Assembly (NCBI GenBank): GCA_027074805.1
Contig: JALTCK010000081.1
Location: forward strand, 1 to 27,064
Direction of reading: 5' to 3'
Origin: Thermococcus sp.
GTDB taxonomy: Archaea; Methanobacteriota_B; Thermococci; Thermococcales; Thermococcaceae
Length of the DNA: 27,064 nucleotides
This document shows positions 14,877-22,927 of this stretch, piece by piece. The notes under the pieces are model-generated. The model searched no databases and was not told where the DNA came from. It saw only the letters and a program-made list of their open reading frames with translations. The first letter of the stretch is position 1; the number at the start of each line of letters is the position of its first letter. The position numbers were made by a program, and so were the translations under genes.

Positions 14877-16199
14877 ATGGAGGCAAGAAGGATAGCCTCA
14901 ACTATACTCCATGAAACAATAAAGAGTGCCAACCCCTACACTGCCGTGAAGAGAGCAGTTAAGATCAAGGGGAACGCTTTGAAGATCTTTGGGAAAAAGT
15001 TTGAACTAAGTGGCCGTGTTTATCTCCTTGCTTTTGGTAAGGCCGCCTGCCCCATGACCCAGGCCGTTCTTGAGGTTCTAAATGAATATGTGGTGGAGGG
15101 CCTTATCGCCACAAAGTACGGTTACGCTGGAAACTGCCCTCGTGAAGAACGGCTCAGGATAATTGAGGCAGGTCACCCAGTCCCTGATAAAAACTCCCTC
15201 CTAGCAGGAAAGCTCGGTATTGAACTTGCCAGAAAAGTAGGTCCTGATGATGTCCTCCTCGTTCTTATCTCGGGTGGAGGTTCGGCACTCTTCCTCTTCC
15301 CAGAGGACGGGATAAGCCTTGAGGACAAAATCAAAACAAATGAGCTGTTACTAAAGAGCGGGGCAAGAATATCAGAAATAAACACTGTTAGAAAGCACAT
15401 CTCAGCAGTTAAAGGAGGAAAGCTAGTCAAACTGGTGAAAGGAACTGTAATAAGCCTCGTTCTCTCGGATGTCGTCGGCGACAGGCTTGATGCCATAGCC
15501 TCCGGCCCAACTGTGAAGGATCCAACAACATTCCAAGATGCGTTTAGGATTTTAAAGCTCTACAACATCTGGGAGAAACTGCCCGGAAGCGTTAAGAGCT
15601 ACATAGAGTATGGAATCAGCGGAAAAGCCGAGGAAACGCTAAAAAAGGACCTTCCAAACGTTCACAACTTCATTGTAGGTAGCAACTTTCTGGCCTGTGA
15701 GTCCGCCAAGAGAACGGCTGAAAAACTAGGCTACAACGCAGAGGTCCTGACGACAAGCCTAGAGGGCGAAGCAAGGGAAGTAGCACTTGCAGTGGGTTCC
15801 ATAATCGAAGAGGTGGCAAAGAGAAACAGACCCTTGAAAAAGCCAGCCGTCCTCGTATTCGGTGGGGAGTGGACTGTAACCGTAGGGGAGGCAAAAGGAC
15901 AAGGGGGGCCGAATCAGGAGTTTGCCCTAAGTGTCGCCAGAAAGATAGCAGGGCTCAACGCAACGGTGGCAGCTTTTGACACAGACGGAACCGATGGACC
16001 AACCGATGCCGCTGGAGGGATAGTTGATGGAAAAACACTCGAGATGCTGGAAAAGGCCGGGATAAACGTGGAGGATGCGCTTAAAGCCCACGACTCATAC
16101 CGAGCCCTAGAAAAGATAGGGGCGCTCCTTAAGCTCGGGCCAACTGGCACCAACGTAAACTCTATCATTATCGCCGTGATCCCCAAGAATATTGACTGA
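14877..16199 (+). CDS. gckA: Glycerate 2-kinase (GckA/MOFRL type)
   Basis: This cytoplasmic kinase converts D-glycerate and ATP to 2-phosphoglycerate, feeding glycolysis. The 440-residue protein shows the DUF4147 N-terminal domain, with AFGKAACPM near 50, GHPVPD near 100, the glycine loop LLVLISGGGSALF near 125-135, and LSDVVGD..ASGPT near 196-210. The C-terminal MOFRL domain has GGEWTVTV, GGPNQEFAL and the acidic FDTDGTDGPTDAAGG segment. Its length is normal for the family (Pyrococcus homologs have been crystallised). GAGGTG lies six bases before ATG 14877, and the gene follows the TrmB-family gene by 9 bases, so it belongs to the operon. A glycerate-yielding substrate for the upstream genes is therefore suggested. 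Confidence 0.93.
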   Translation: MEARRIASTILHETIKSANPYTAVKRAVKIKGNALKIFGKKFELSGRVYLLAFGKAACPMTQAVLEVLNEYVVEGLIATKYGYAGNCPREERLRIIEAGHPVPDKNSLLAGKLGIELARKVGPDDVLLVLISGGGSALFLFPEDGISLEDKIKTNELLLKSGARISEINTVRKHISAVKGGKLVKLVKGTVISLVLSDVVGDRLDAIASGPTVKDPTTFQDAFRILKLYNIWEKLPGSVKSYIEYGISGKAEETLKKDLPNVHNFIVGSNFLACESAKRTAEKLGYNAEVLTTSLEGEAREVALAVGSIIEEVAKRNRPLKKPAVLVFGGEWTVTVGEAKGQGGPNQEFALSVARKIAGLNATVAAFDTDGTDGPTDAAGGIVDGKTLEMLEKAGINVEDALKAHDSYRALEKIGALLKLGPTGTNVNSIIIAVIPKNID

Positions 16200-16215
16200 A
16201 GGGAGCGGGCCAAGC

Positions 16216-16848
16216 ATGGAAAGGTTACCGCGTAGGGAGTTAGTCAGGAAACTCTGGCATGCATCACCTGGAATCCTTGGTGCTCCGATAATACTCTTCA
16301 CACACAAGTGGGTTACCCTTCTCGTAGTTTGGTCTCTGGCGTTTCTCTACACCCTCCAGCACCTGAAGCTGAAGAGGGGCTGGAAATTCACGGTGCCGGT
16401 GGCGGATTTGAGCTACCGCACGATGGCAAGGGAAGACGAAAAGGATAACTTCCTCGGAAGCTTCCTCTTCTGGATCACGATGGGGATAATCTGCACCGTC
16501 TTCCCAAAGCTAGCTGCCCTTGGAGCGCTCTGGGTCTCGACCTTCGGAGACTGCTTCAATGCTATAGTGGGGCAGAGAGTAGGGGGCCCGAGAATTCCAT
16601 GGAACTCTAGGAAAACGTTCGTCGGAAGCACCACGATGTTCCTAGTTTCTATAATTGCCCTCTGGGGAGCTCATAAGGTTCTTTCTCTCGACCCCAACTG
16701 GAATATTCTCATGGACATTACTTTCATTGCAACATTCCTTGAAAGCCTACCTATCCGCTCCGCTTATGACGAGTTCACAGTTCCTTTTGCAACCGCCCTA
16801 ATGCTCTGGCTTGCGTATGGGGGTCCACTCTTTGGGGTGGTGTGGTAA
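16216..16848 (+). CDS. Polyprenol/dolichol kinase-like membrane protein
   Basis: This 210-residue integral membrane protein is of the SEC59/dolichol-kinase-like family (COG0170), whose members use CTP or similar to phosphorylate isoprenoid alcohols or lipids. The N-terminal LVRKLWHASPGILG motif, the central FGDCFNAIVGQRVGG, and RKTFVGSTTMFLVS match the family's conserved segments. Five to seven hydrophobic helices are visible. ATG 16216 is favoured by the purine-rich GGGAGCGGG upstream; an in-frame TTG at 16192 would overlap glycerate kinase. The gene may be the last of the operon. Its stop codon abuts the radical SAM gene stop on the other strand with no gap. The exact lipid substrate is unknown. 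Confidence 0.82.
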   Translation: MERLPRRELVRKLWHASPGILGAPIILFTHKWVTLLVVWSLAFLYTLQHLKLKRGWKFTVPVADLSYRTMAREDEKDNFLGSFLFWITMGIICTVFPKLAALGALWVSTFGDCFNAIVGQRVGGPRIPWNSRKTFVGSTTMFLVSIIALWGAHKVLSLDPNWNILMDITFIATFLESLPIRSAYDEFTVPFATALMLWLAYGGPLFGVVW

Positions 16849-17646
16849 TCAAAGTCCCACGAAACCCCAGCCATGGAAATGAGTCTCTATGCCCTCGGCC
16901 CTTACTCCAAGGGAGCGAATCTCGGCGACGAGATTATTGACGAAAGTCTTGAAAAGCTCCGCCCTTGTGAGAATCCTATGGCTTTCGGGGAAGTTCTCCC
17001 GAAGAATGGACTCAAAAGCACCACCGGCCTTTCTCAGGTTCAGAACCTCAAAGAAATAGTGGTCGACGAAATCCCTGGTCTCCTCCACGATAGCCGAAAC
17101 GTCGGTAACTCCCGGGATGATGGGGCTCACAAAGGCGTACGTCCTTATGCCCACCTCGTGGAGCTCCTGGAGGGCATTTATTCTCACCTTCATGACCGGC
17201 GTCAGAGGTTCAAGGAGACTCTTCTCACGACCTTCAAAGGAGTTAACCGTCAACCCAACCTCGATAGAGTCGAAGAGCCTGAAGAGGTCGATGTCCCGCG
17301 TTACCAGGGGGGACTTCGTGAGGATAGAGAGTTCGTTCCTCTTGTCCATGAAGCGGAGAACGCTTCTCGTGAGCTTTAGTTCGGCCTCTATCGGCTGGTA
17401 GGGGTCGCTCACCGTTGACATCACGACGGTTCCGGAAACGCGTTTCCTGGCCAGCTCAGGAGCGTTAACCTTCACTATAACCCAGCTGCCCCATTCTGCC
17501 TCGTTTTCCCTAACCACGTTCTTCGCGTAGCAGTAGGGGCAGGCGAATGAACATCCAACGTACTGGTTGACGCTCCAATCCACACCGGGAATCCGAGAGC
17601 GGGTGTACAGCGTCTTGGCCCTTCGCTTTATGACCCTAACATTCAT
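16849..17646 (-). CDS. SPL-family radical SAM protein
   Basis: This 265-residue radical S-adenosylmethionine enzyme is related to the spore photoproduct lyase-like group (COG1533). The cluster motif CSFACPYC has C32, C36 and C39 in CX3CX2C spacing. The adjacent YAKN, VMSTVSDPYQPIE (near 75-87), LTKSPLVTRD and FVSPIIPGVTD motifs are typical of the group. The function in archaea is not established; it need not be DNA repair. ATG 17646 is chosen because the family begins near this motif distance and a TATA element lies about 25 bases upstream on the minus strand, predicting a leaderless mRNA. The open frame continues another 77 codons upstream into the divergent peptidase gene and is not credible. 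Confidence 0.88.
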   Translation of the reverse strand: MNVRVIKRRAKTLYTRSRIPGVDWSVNQYVGCSFACPYCYAKNVVRENEAEWGSWVIVKVNAPELARKRVSGTVVMSTVSDPYQPIEAELKLTRSVLRFMDKRNELSILTKSPLVTRDIDLFRLFDSIEVGLTVNSFEGREKSLLEPLTPVMKVRINALQELHEVGIRTYAFVSPIIPGVTDVSAIVEETRDFVDHYFFEVLNLRKAGGAFESILRENFPESHRILTRAELFKTFVNNLVAEIRSLGVRAEGIETHFHGWGFVGL

Positions 17647-17683
17647 AAGTGGAAGTTGGGAAATCCCCTTAAAAGGTGGTAGG

Positions 17684-18331
17684 ATGGAAGTTGTGGTCAA
17701 ACGGAGGCCCGTGAGATACGCGAGGCTCGAGGTGAAACCGGATGGGAGGATCGTCATAATAGCCCCGAGGGGATTCGACGTCGAGAAGCTCATTGAAAAG
17801 CACAGCGCATGGATAGAAGGCAAGCTGGCGGAAATCGAGGGTCTGAAGGAGGTTGCCAACTCCGGATTTCCCTTCAAGGGCGAGTTCTACCGCGTGATAC
17901 GGGGGACGAGAGCGAAAGTTCATGAAAGGTTCAAGACCGTGACACTTCCAAGCGACCCAGTCCAGATGTTGAACCTCCTTAAGAGGCTCCTGAGGCCAGA
18001 GATTGAAGACCTCGTCCAGGAGTACAGGAAAAGGATGAGCGTGACTCCCTCCAGAGTCTTTATCCGAGATCAGAGAACGCGATGGGGGAGCTGCTCCCCT
18101 AAGGGAAACCTCAACTTCAACGTCCGCCTCATAGCCGTCCCCGAGGAACTCCTCCGCTACGTGGTCATCCACGAGCTGGCTCACCTCAAGTACATGGATC
18201 ACTCAAAGGAGTTCTGGAAACTCGTGGGAGAATTCTACCCAGATTATAAAAAGGCCCGGGAAGAACTGAAGAAATGGTGGACAATACTCGAACTGAACGA
18301 GTACTGGAAGTGGCTGGAGGGGAGGCCGTGA
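17684..18331 (+). CDS. YgjP/DUF45-like M48-type metallopeptidase
   Basis: This 215-residue predicted zinc metallopeptidase is of the YgjP family (WLM-like). The zinc motif HELAH at 163-167 is accompanied by H173 in KYMDHSKEFW, and the family landmark TRWGSCSPKGNLNFN lies at 132-146. The N-terminal half is a beta-rich domain (VKRRPVRYARLEVKPDG) typical of YgjP. No signal peptide is present, so it is cytoplasmic. ATG 17684 follows GGTGGT. The 37-base gap to the divergent radical SAM gene must hold both promoters. Its stop overlaps the GTG start of the NfeD-like gene by four bases. Biological substrates are unknown. Confidence 0.9.
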   Translation: MEVVVKRRPVRYARLEVKPDGRIVIIAPRGFDVEKLIEKHSAWIEGKLAEIEGLKEVANSGFPFKGEFYRVIRGTRAKVHERFKTVTLPSDPVQMLNLLKRLLRPEIEDLVQEYRKRMSVTPSRVFIRDQRTRWGSCSPKGNLNFNVRLIAVPEELLRYVVIHELAHLKYMDHSKEFWKLVGEFYPDYKKAREELKKWWTILELNEYWKWLEGRP

Positions 18332-18714
18332 AACTCTCCGAAGCCCCAAAACTCCTAGCCCTTACAGCCGACGAAATAATAGTCGTCGCTTTCCTCCTTT
18401 TCATCCTTCCAGCCCTGGGAATCAAGGTGCCACTTCCAGTTACCCTTTTGATTATCGCGGTCCTCGTACTCAAGGACTTCCTGATAGCACCCTTCGTTCT
18501 CAGGGGAGGTCTAAGAGCGAAGCCAAGTGCTGGACCGGAGAGCTTGGTGGGAAAGGAGGCACTTGTCATCGAAGACCTCTCACCTGAGGGAGTCATCAAG
18601 GTTGCAGGGGAAATGTGGAGAGCGGAGTGCCTCAATGGAGAAGCCAAGGTTGGCAATAGGGTCCGAATCGTTGGTGTTGAAGGGGCTAAGCTCCTCGTGG
18701 AATGCCCAGAGTAG
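18328..18714 (+). CDS. NfeD-like membrane protein
   Basis: This 128-residue protein carries two hydrophobic segments (about 17-32 and 36-54) followed by a small soluble beta-barrel, about 70-128, of OB-fold type (GPESLVGKEALVIEDLSPEGVIKVAGEMWRA, shown here by its ends). This is the NfeD-like C-terminal arrangement, usually linked to membrane proteases and stomatins, though no stomatin gene is nearby. It starts with GTG 18328 after GGAGGGGAGG and overlaps the upstream metallopeptidase stop, so coupled translation is likely. Its last 29 bases overlap the end of the convergent gene. Confidence 0.78.
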   Translation: MKLSEAPKLLALTADEIIVVAFLLFILPALGIKVPLPVTLLIIAVLVLKDFLIAPFVLRGGLRAKPSAGPESLVGKEALVIEDLSPEGVIKVAGEMWRAECLNGEAKVGNRVRIVGVEGAKLLVECPE

Positions 18715-19123
18715 CAAGAACCGCCGCTATCTCTTCAGGGTTGTTGGTCGTAAAGGATACAGTCCATCCTTTCTTCTGCCGCACCGTGACACATGCCTCC
18801 CCTGGCAATGTGAAGTGGATCGTGCCATAACAGCTCATCCACCCCTCTCGAACCTCAAATTCTGCTATGTTCTCAATGGGAACCGTCTTCCTGACCACGA
18901 TGCCGAGGAATCCCCTTATCCTCAACTCACACTCGTCTATCTCAATCCTAATTGCCGTAACGTCCAGAAGGAAAAATGAAACCGTAAGAGTAGTCGCAAG
19001 CATTATTTCAAAGCCTTCTCCACCGCGATACGTCGCGGAAAGTCCCACAAACATCAAGATAATTGGGACGAGCATGATGAGTTGAAACGCCTTGCTCGTC
19101 AGAGACTCCTCATAGAGTGCCAT
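18686..19123 (-). CDS. Two-helix membrane protein with PH-like domain
   Basis: This 145-residue protein has two N-terminal membrane helices (about 13-30 and 39-57) followed by a cytoplasmic beta-rich domain of about 85 residues. In this domain RIEIDECELRIRGFLG and IENIAEFEVREG look like the start of a bacterial PH-like (DUF304-type) fold. I cannot assign a function. A clear GGTGGTGGG precedes ATG 19123. The 3' end overlaps the NfeD-like gene on the opposite strand by 29 bases. Confidence 0.65.
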   Translation of the reverse strand: MALYEESLTSKAFQLIMLVPIILMFVGLSATYRGGEGFEIMLATTLTVSFFLLDVTAIRIEIDECELRIRGFLGIVVRKTVPIENIAEFEVREGWMSCYGTIHFTLPGEACVTVRQKKGWTVSFTTNNPEEIAAVLATLGIPRGA

Positions 19124-19152
19124 CCCACCACCAGGATGACTTCTCGGTTAGA

Positions 19153-19185
19153 GCTTTAAAGGTTGGCTTCTAAACCCCCCAGGTG
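19153..19185 (+). promoter_or_regulatory. Promoter of the CoA-binding protein gene
   Basis: GCTTTAAAGG (19153-19162) is a TATA-like element about 30 bases upstream of ATG 19191. AGGTGG (from 19181) is the ribosome binding site, implying a short leader. Confidence 0.5.
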
Positions 19186-19190
19186 GTAAC

Positions 19191-19619
19191 ATGGTTAAGA
19201 CTATGCCCGTTGACAGGCTGAGCGATGAAGACATCAGGAACATACTCACAAAGTACAGAAAGGTTGCCCTAGTTGGTGCGTCACCAAAGCCGGAAAGAGA
19301 CTCCAGCGATGTGATGCGCTACCTTATTAAGAGAGGTTACAAGGTTTACCCCGTGAATCCCCGTTATAAAGAAGTCCTCGGGAGGAAGTGCTATCCCAGC
19401 GTCCTCAATATTCCGGATGAAGTTGAGATAGTCGACCTCTTCATTCGCCCCGAGTTAACGATGAGCTATGTAGAGCAGGCCATAGAAAAGGGTGCAAAAG
19501 TGGTGTGGTTCCAGTTTGGGACGTACGAGCGAGAGGCCTTCAAAAAAGCTAAAGAGGCAGGATTGACAGCAGTGGCCCATCGCTGCATAAAACAGGAACA
19601 CGCAAGGCTCATTGGGTGA
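19191..19619 (+). CDS. CoA-binding protein (YccU-like)
   Basis: This 142-residue single-domain protein is of the CoA_binding_2 family, the Rossmann domain also found in acyl-CoA synthetases. The dinucleotide-type loop VALVGASPKPERDSSDVM lies at 25-42. The conserved VYPVNPRYKEVLG and the C-terminal VWFQFGTYEREAFKKAKEAG segment fit the family. The binding partner or cellular role is unestablished. AGGTGGT lies upstream of ATG 19191; a second ATG five codons in is also possible. Confidence 0.88.
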   Translation: MVKTMPVDRLSDEDIRNILTKYRKVALVGASPKPERDSSDVMRYLIKRGYKVYPVNPRYKEVLGRKCYPSVLNIPDEVEIVDLFIRPELTMSYVEQAIEKGAKVVWFQFGTYEREAFKKAKEAGLTAVAHRCIKQEHARLIG

Positions 19620-19627
19620 CTCCAAAC

Positions 19628-19788
19628 ATTTAAAAGAGGGTTCCCAGTTTTAAACCGTGCCCGAGGAAATAGTCGTGATCTACCTGAACGATGTGATAAT
19701 TCTCCTCAAGAAGCTGGATATACATCGGGATTCACGGATCAAGATACTGGCTGAAAAAGTGGAAACTGGAGACCAACCAAGATCTTGA
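19628..19788 (+). pseudogene. AbrB/MazE-like antitoxin remnant
   Basis: A GTG at 19657, about 25 bases after a TATA-like ATTTAAAAG (19628-19636), opens a leaderless 43-residue frame beginning MPEEIVVIYLNDVIILLKK. The segment from VVIYLND to RIKILAEKVETG resembles an AbrB-type swapped-hairpin antitoxin domain (pattern: short strand, asparagine turn, hydrophobic strand, LxKK, then a hydrophobic strand). The frame stops at TGA 19786, while another frame continues with QDLDYLSLPRRKR, as expected for a frameshifted C-terminus. The call rests on pattern resemblance and on the toxin-like sequence that follows. Confidence 0.45.
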
Positions 19789-19816
19789 CTACCTCAGTCT
19801 CCCCAGGAGGAAACGG

Positions 19817-20165
19817 ATGCCGAGGAACTCTTTTAGTTTTAGGCATGACAAGATACTTCTCCCGGAGCTCCATTTACGGATTACTTGGGAAAGAAGCTCC
19901 GGCCGGTGCTCATTGTCAGCGCCAATGTGCTGATGCGATAAGCGAGGATTTGATAGTGTTCAAAATAACAGGGACTTCACATTTTGAGGAGTTCCAAGTC
20001 GAGCTTGGATAGGAAAATCTCCTCAGAGGCAACCTCAGGAAAAGGAACTTCACAGACTGCTCCTCCGTTTTTACTGTCGAGAACTCTCTCATCATTAAGA
20101 GCATTGTAGAGATTAACTCAAAAATAAACGAGGTCAAAAAGACTCAAACGACCTTTGACCATTGA
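19817..20165 (+). pseudogene. Decayed MazF/PemK-type toxin gene
   Basis: No single frame is intact, but pieces in two frames line up with the MazF/PemK family. First comes RGTLLVLG (frame of 19785). Then, in the next frame (19849-19941), APFTDYLGKKLRPVLIVSAN matches the usual PFTD..G.K.RP.LVvSn core. Back in the first frame, SEDLIVFKIT matches the family's DLIV..IT strand. A TAG at 20010 interrupts it. Beyond, VFTVENSLIIKSIVEINSKI matches the C-terminal IFTxDKSLI..kig. Total length (about 116 codons) is normal. At least two frameshifts and one nonsense codon make it inactive. This explains most of the 546-base gap at 19620-20165. Confidence 0.6.
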
Positions 20166-21266
20166 TTAACCCCTGTATCTCAGCACATGGATGTCCCTAA
20201 CGAGCTTGTGCCTCTCCTCATAGTCAGTATACCTTCCCAAAACCTCGAAGCCAAGCTTGCCGAGCCACTTCCTCTCTTTTCTATAAATCCCTCCACCGCT
20301 TAACTTGTACGCAGGGAATACAAAAACAACTTTCCCGTTCCTCCTCAACACGTCGGCAAAGCTCTCAAAGACCGGATAGTAAAACCTGTCCAGGTCGTTG
20401 ATGAGTTTAATAGCCTCCCCTCTGCTCGGGTGCCTCTTGAGGGGCTTTCCAAGGTAAGGCTCCGTAACTATCGCGTCGAACCTCTGTCTAAAACAGCGTT
20501 TCAGCTTTCTCGCGTCGCAGGCCTCCAAATGGGCCGAGTTCTTGAGCTTGAACTCCTTCCTGAGCCAGGCGAGGTTCTTCTTTGCCGCACGTATCTGATC
20601 CTCCTCCCTGTCACTCCCGGAGGCTTTCAACCCCTGAAGAACAAACTCTTGAACGACAGTCCCGATTCCGCAGAAGGGATCAAGGAAGGAGCCGTTTCTA
20701 ATTTCGGTTAGATTCACCATTATCCTTGCCAGCCTCGGCGGGATTGAGAGTATCGGTTTCTGAACCGGTCTTTCCACGTCGAGCTTCTTCAGCTCGAAGG
20801 GGTTCGTTACTTTAATTGTCTCACCCACAAGAAAACTCCCGTCTTCGCGGAAGAGAAAGACGAAGTCTTTAACGTCGGGAAAGCCCTTGAGAATCAACTC
20901 TGCGGGCATCGCATAGGTTTTTGCCGGCTTGAAGAACTTCGAGGGCCCCTCCTCCTTGAAGTGCCTTTTTATCTCGCTCCCAAACTTCCTCCACAGCTTC
21001 CAGCCATTCCTCCCATATAAGCTCACCGTGAAAAGCCTGGAGTACTCGAGGTCTCTTACCGCCTCCTCGCCCTCGCCCACTATTCTCACAAGCTTTAAGG
21101 AGCCGCCGAGCCAGTGAAAGTACCTCCAAATCCCAGAACTTGAGTCAAATATCAGCCAATCTCGACTTCCTTCAATAACACTTACCTTCAGGTTAAACCT
21201 CCTAGTGAACGCATGAAACTCCCCTTCGCTCAGGCGGGGATTTTTTCCAAATATCACCGCGTACAT
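20166..21266 (-). CDS. THUMP/Trm11-like RNA methyltransferase
   Basis: This 366-residue protein is related to archaeal Trm11/Trm-G10 N2-guanine tRNA methyltransferases. The N-terminal half (about 1-150) is the divergent NFLD/THUMP-like RNA-binding region. The C-terminal half is a Rossmann-like methyltransferase with motif I LDPFCGIGTVVQE and the acidic GSDREEDQI. The catalytic motif IV reads TEPYLG where Trm-G10 has DPPYG, so it may be a subfamily with a different target. ATG 21266 is chosen because a TATA element (21289-21297, minus) predicts a leaderless start there; the frame continues upstream through the promoter. It is convergent with the decayed toxin gene, abutting it. Confidence 0.85.
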   Translation of the reverse strand: MYAVIFGKNPRLSEGEFHAFTRRFNLKVSVIEGSRDWLIFDSSSGIWRYFHWLGGSLKLVRIVGEGEEAVRDLEYSRLFTVSLYGRNGWKLWRKFGSEIKRHFKEEGPSKFFKPAKTYAMPAELILKGFPDVKDFVFLFREDGSFLVGETIKVTNPFELKKLDVERPVQKPILSIPPRLARIMVNLTEIRNGSFLDPFCGIGTVVQEFVLQGLKASGSDREEDQIRAAKKNLAWLRKEFKLKNSAHLEACDARKLKRCFRQRFDAIVTEPYLGKPLKRHPSRGEAIKLINDLDRFYYPVFESFADVLRRNGKVVFVFPAYKLSGGGIYRKERKWLGKLGFEVLGRYTDYEERHKLVRDIHVLRYRG

Positions 21267-21375
21267 GGTCGTGCACTTCCATACTTTCCTTAAAAACGTT
21301 CCGAGGGTTAGGTTAATAAGAGAGAAGAACGAAGTAAGAATTGCAGGGTTCACGATTACTCAGGGGGTTATTGAC

Positions 21376-22659
21376 ATGTTGGTCAAAGAGGTACTCTCTT
21401 CAGTTGAAGTAATTCCAGACCCCTATGTAAAATCAGTAACCTACGCGAAGATAGGTGAGAGGCTTGCCAAAGCCAAAAACAAGGTGTACAAGGTGGCCTT
21501 TCTTAAGGCGATGGAAACTGCGAAGAGCATAGATGAACCAGCCTCCATGTTCCGTGCCCTCCTATCAGTGGGCTACTCTATGGGACGGGCCGGGCTAAAG
21601 TCATCAAAGAGAATCTACTCCCAGGTTGTGGAAGATTCAAAAGTTCTTCCCGAACCCCAGCGCGACCTCCTAATGAGGCTTTCATCTCTCTACATGCTCG
21701 CCCTCGGAGAAATAAACGAAGCCATCACACATGCCCTCGAGATTGCAAACCCCCTCATGAGAGACGAAGTCCTGCTCACGATAATACGCGTCAACACGAG
21801 AATGATAGAGAAGGAGAAAGTCAAGGTCGCCTACCGACTCAGGAAGAGCAGACTGGCTCTTGAGTATATTGCATCGGAGCCCCAACGTTCAAAGGCAATT
21901 CTGGAGGTAATAAAGGCCCATATAGCACTTGGAAGCTACGAAACTGCCGTTAGCTACCTCTCAGCGATAAGTGATCCCAACTGGGCAGACAGGGGTTTTA
22001 AAGAGGTCCTGTTCAGACTGAGGAACAAAGATGTCCTGGGCCACTTCATAGAACCCCTTGAGGGGGCTGCGAGGGCTATGATAGAGAGGTTTGGAAGAGA
22101 CTTCCAGTACAACTTGGCCTTTGCCTTCGCTCTCGCCGGAGAAGGGGAGGAGGCTGTAAAACTTCTGAGAGAGCTTGGAGACTCAGAACTAATGAAAAAG
22201 ATGGCACTTAAACTCCTGGAGCTTGACAACAACGCCCTCCCCTCCTTCCTTGGTGCCCTCAACGAAGAGGAAGCTGAAATCGTGGGAAAAGCCGTTATGA
22301 ACGCCATTCTAGCCAACCCAGAACTGGGCAATGAGGATATAGTGGAGGCCGTTGGAAAGAGCACACCCAGCGAAGAGGTCTGGGCCAAGATAAGCAGGTA
22401 CTACGTCATAATGGGCAAGCCTGATGTTGCCATGAAGATAGCCAGTCTGATTAAGAGCCCGGAGCTTAGATCCCTAATAATGGCGGACCTATCGCACCAG
22501 CTCTTGAAGAGAGGGGAGATTGAGAGGGCAATAGATGCCGCCCTTGAAGTCAGGGATGAAAAGTTTGCCTCAATCCTCGTGGCCGAGATACTCATCAGCG
22601 CCCTTGAAAAAGAGCTTGAGGGGAAGGTGAGACTGTGGAACGGCTCAGGGAAATCCTGA
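21376..22659 (+). CDS. All-helical TPR/HEAT-like repeat protein
   Basis: This 427-residue protein of unknown function is almost entirely predicted helix, with repeating units of about 30-40 residues. Examples are units with YAKIGERLAKA, AITHALEIANPLMRDEVLLTI, LEVIKAHIALGSYETAVSYL, FAFALAGEGEEAVKLL and YYVIMGKPDVAMKIASLI. These resemble TPR or related superhelical repeats and suggest a scaffold for protein contacts. No catalytic motif or signal is visible. ATG 21376 follows GGGGG; the frame extends upstream into the divergent methyltransferase promoter. It overlaps the next gene by 25 bases and starts a three-gene operon. Confidence 0.75.
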   Translation: MLVKEVLSSVEVIPDPYVKSVTYAKIGERLAKAKNKVYKVAFLKAMETAKSIDEPASMFRALLSVGYSMGRAGLKSSKRIYSQVVEDSKVLPEPQRDLLMRLSSLYMLALGEINEAITHALEIANPLMRDEVLLTIIRVNTRMIEKEKVKVAYRLRKSRLALEYIASEPQRSKAILEVIKAHIALGSYETAVSYLSAISDPNWADRGFKEVLFRLRNKDVLGHFIEPLEGAARAMIERFGRDFQYNLAFAFALAGEGEEAVKLLRELGDSELMKKMALKLLELDNNALPSFLGALNEEEAEIVGKAVMNAILANPELGNEDIVEAVGKSTPSEEVWAKISRYYVIMGKPDVAMKIASLIKSPELRSLIMADLSHQLLKRGEIERAIDAALEVRDEKFASILVAEILISALEKELEGKVRLWNGSGKS

Positions 22660-22925
22660 AAGGGACAAGAAGGGATGAACTTGATTTCCTAAAAGAGCTA
22701 CTAGAGGCACTGATGCTGGAAGAGGATGTCTATTCCGACGAGCTACTATTCAGAGACGCCGTTGAAGAGATATACGAGACGTTAAAGAATTTGGTCTTTG
22801 AAAAGGGGCGAAGGGATCTCCTCCCAGCATACGAGGACGCCGTAGTACTCAGGAACATCGTGGCAGGAAAGGTTAAAGAACCGCGGGAGCTTATGGAAGA
22901 CATGACGAAGAAACTGGGGGCATGA
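22635..22925 (+). CDS. Small acidic helical protein
   Basis: This 96-residue protein starts at GTG 22635 after AAGGTGAG. It is rich in Glu and Lys and reads as four helices. I do not recognise a family. The 25-base overlap with the helical-repeat gene and the four-base overlap with the YjbQ frame point to tight coupling, perhaps as a partner of the repeat protein. Confidence 0.7.
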   Translation: MERLREILKGTRRDELDFLKELLEALMLEEDVYSDELLFRDAVEEIYETLKNLVFEKGRRDLLPAYEDAVVLRNIVAGKVKEPRELMEDMTKKLGA

Positions 22926-22927
22926 GA

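Noticed and set aside
16849..17877. Longer form of the radical SAM protein starting at 17877
   Set aside because: The extra 77 codons are antisense to the YgjP-like peptidase N-terminus and cross the shared promoter gap; ATG 17646 fits the family and the TATA position.
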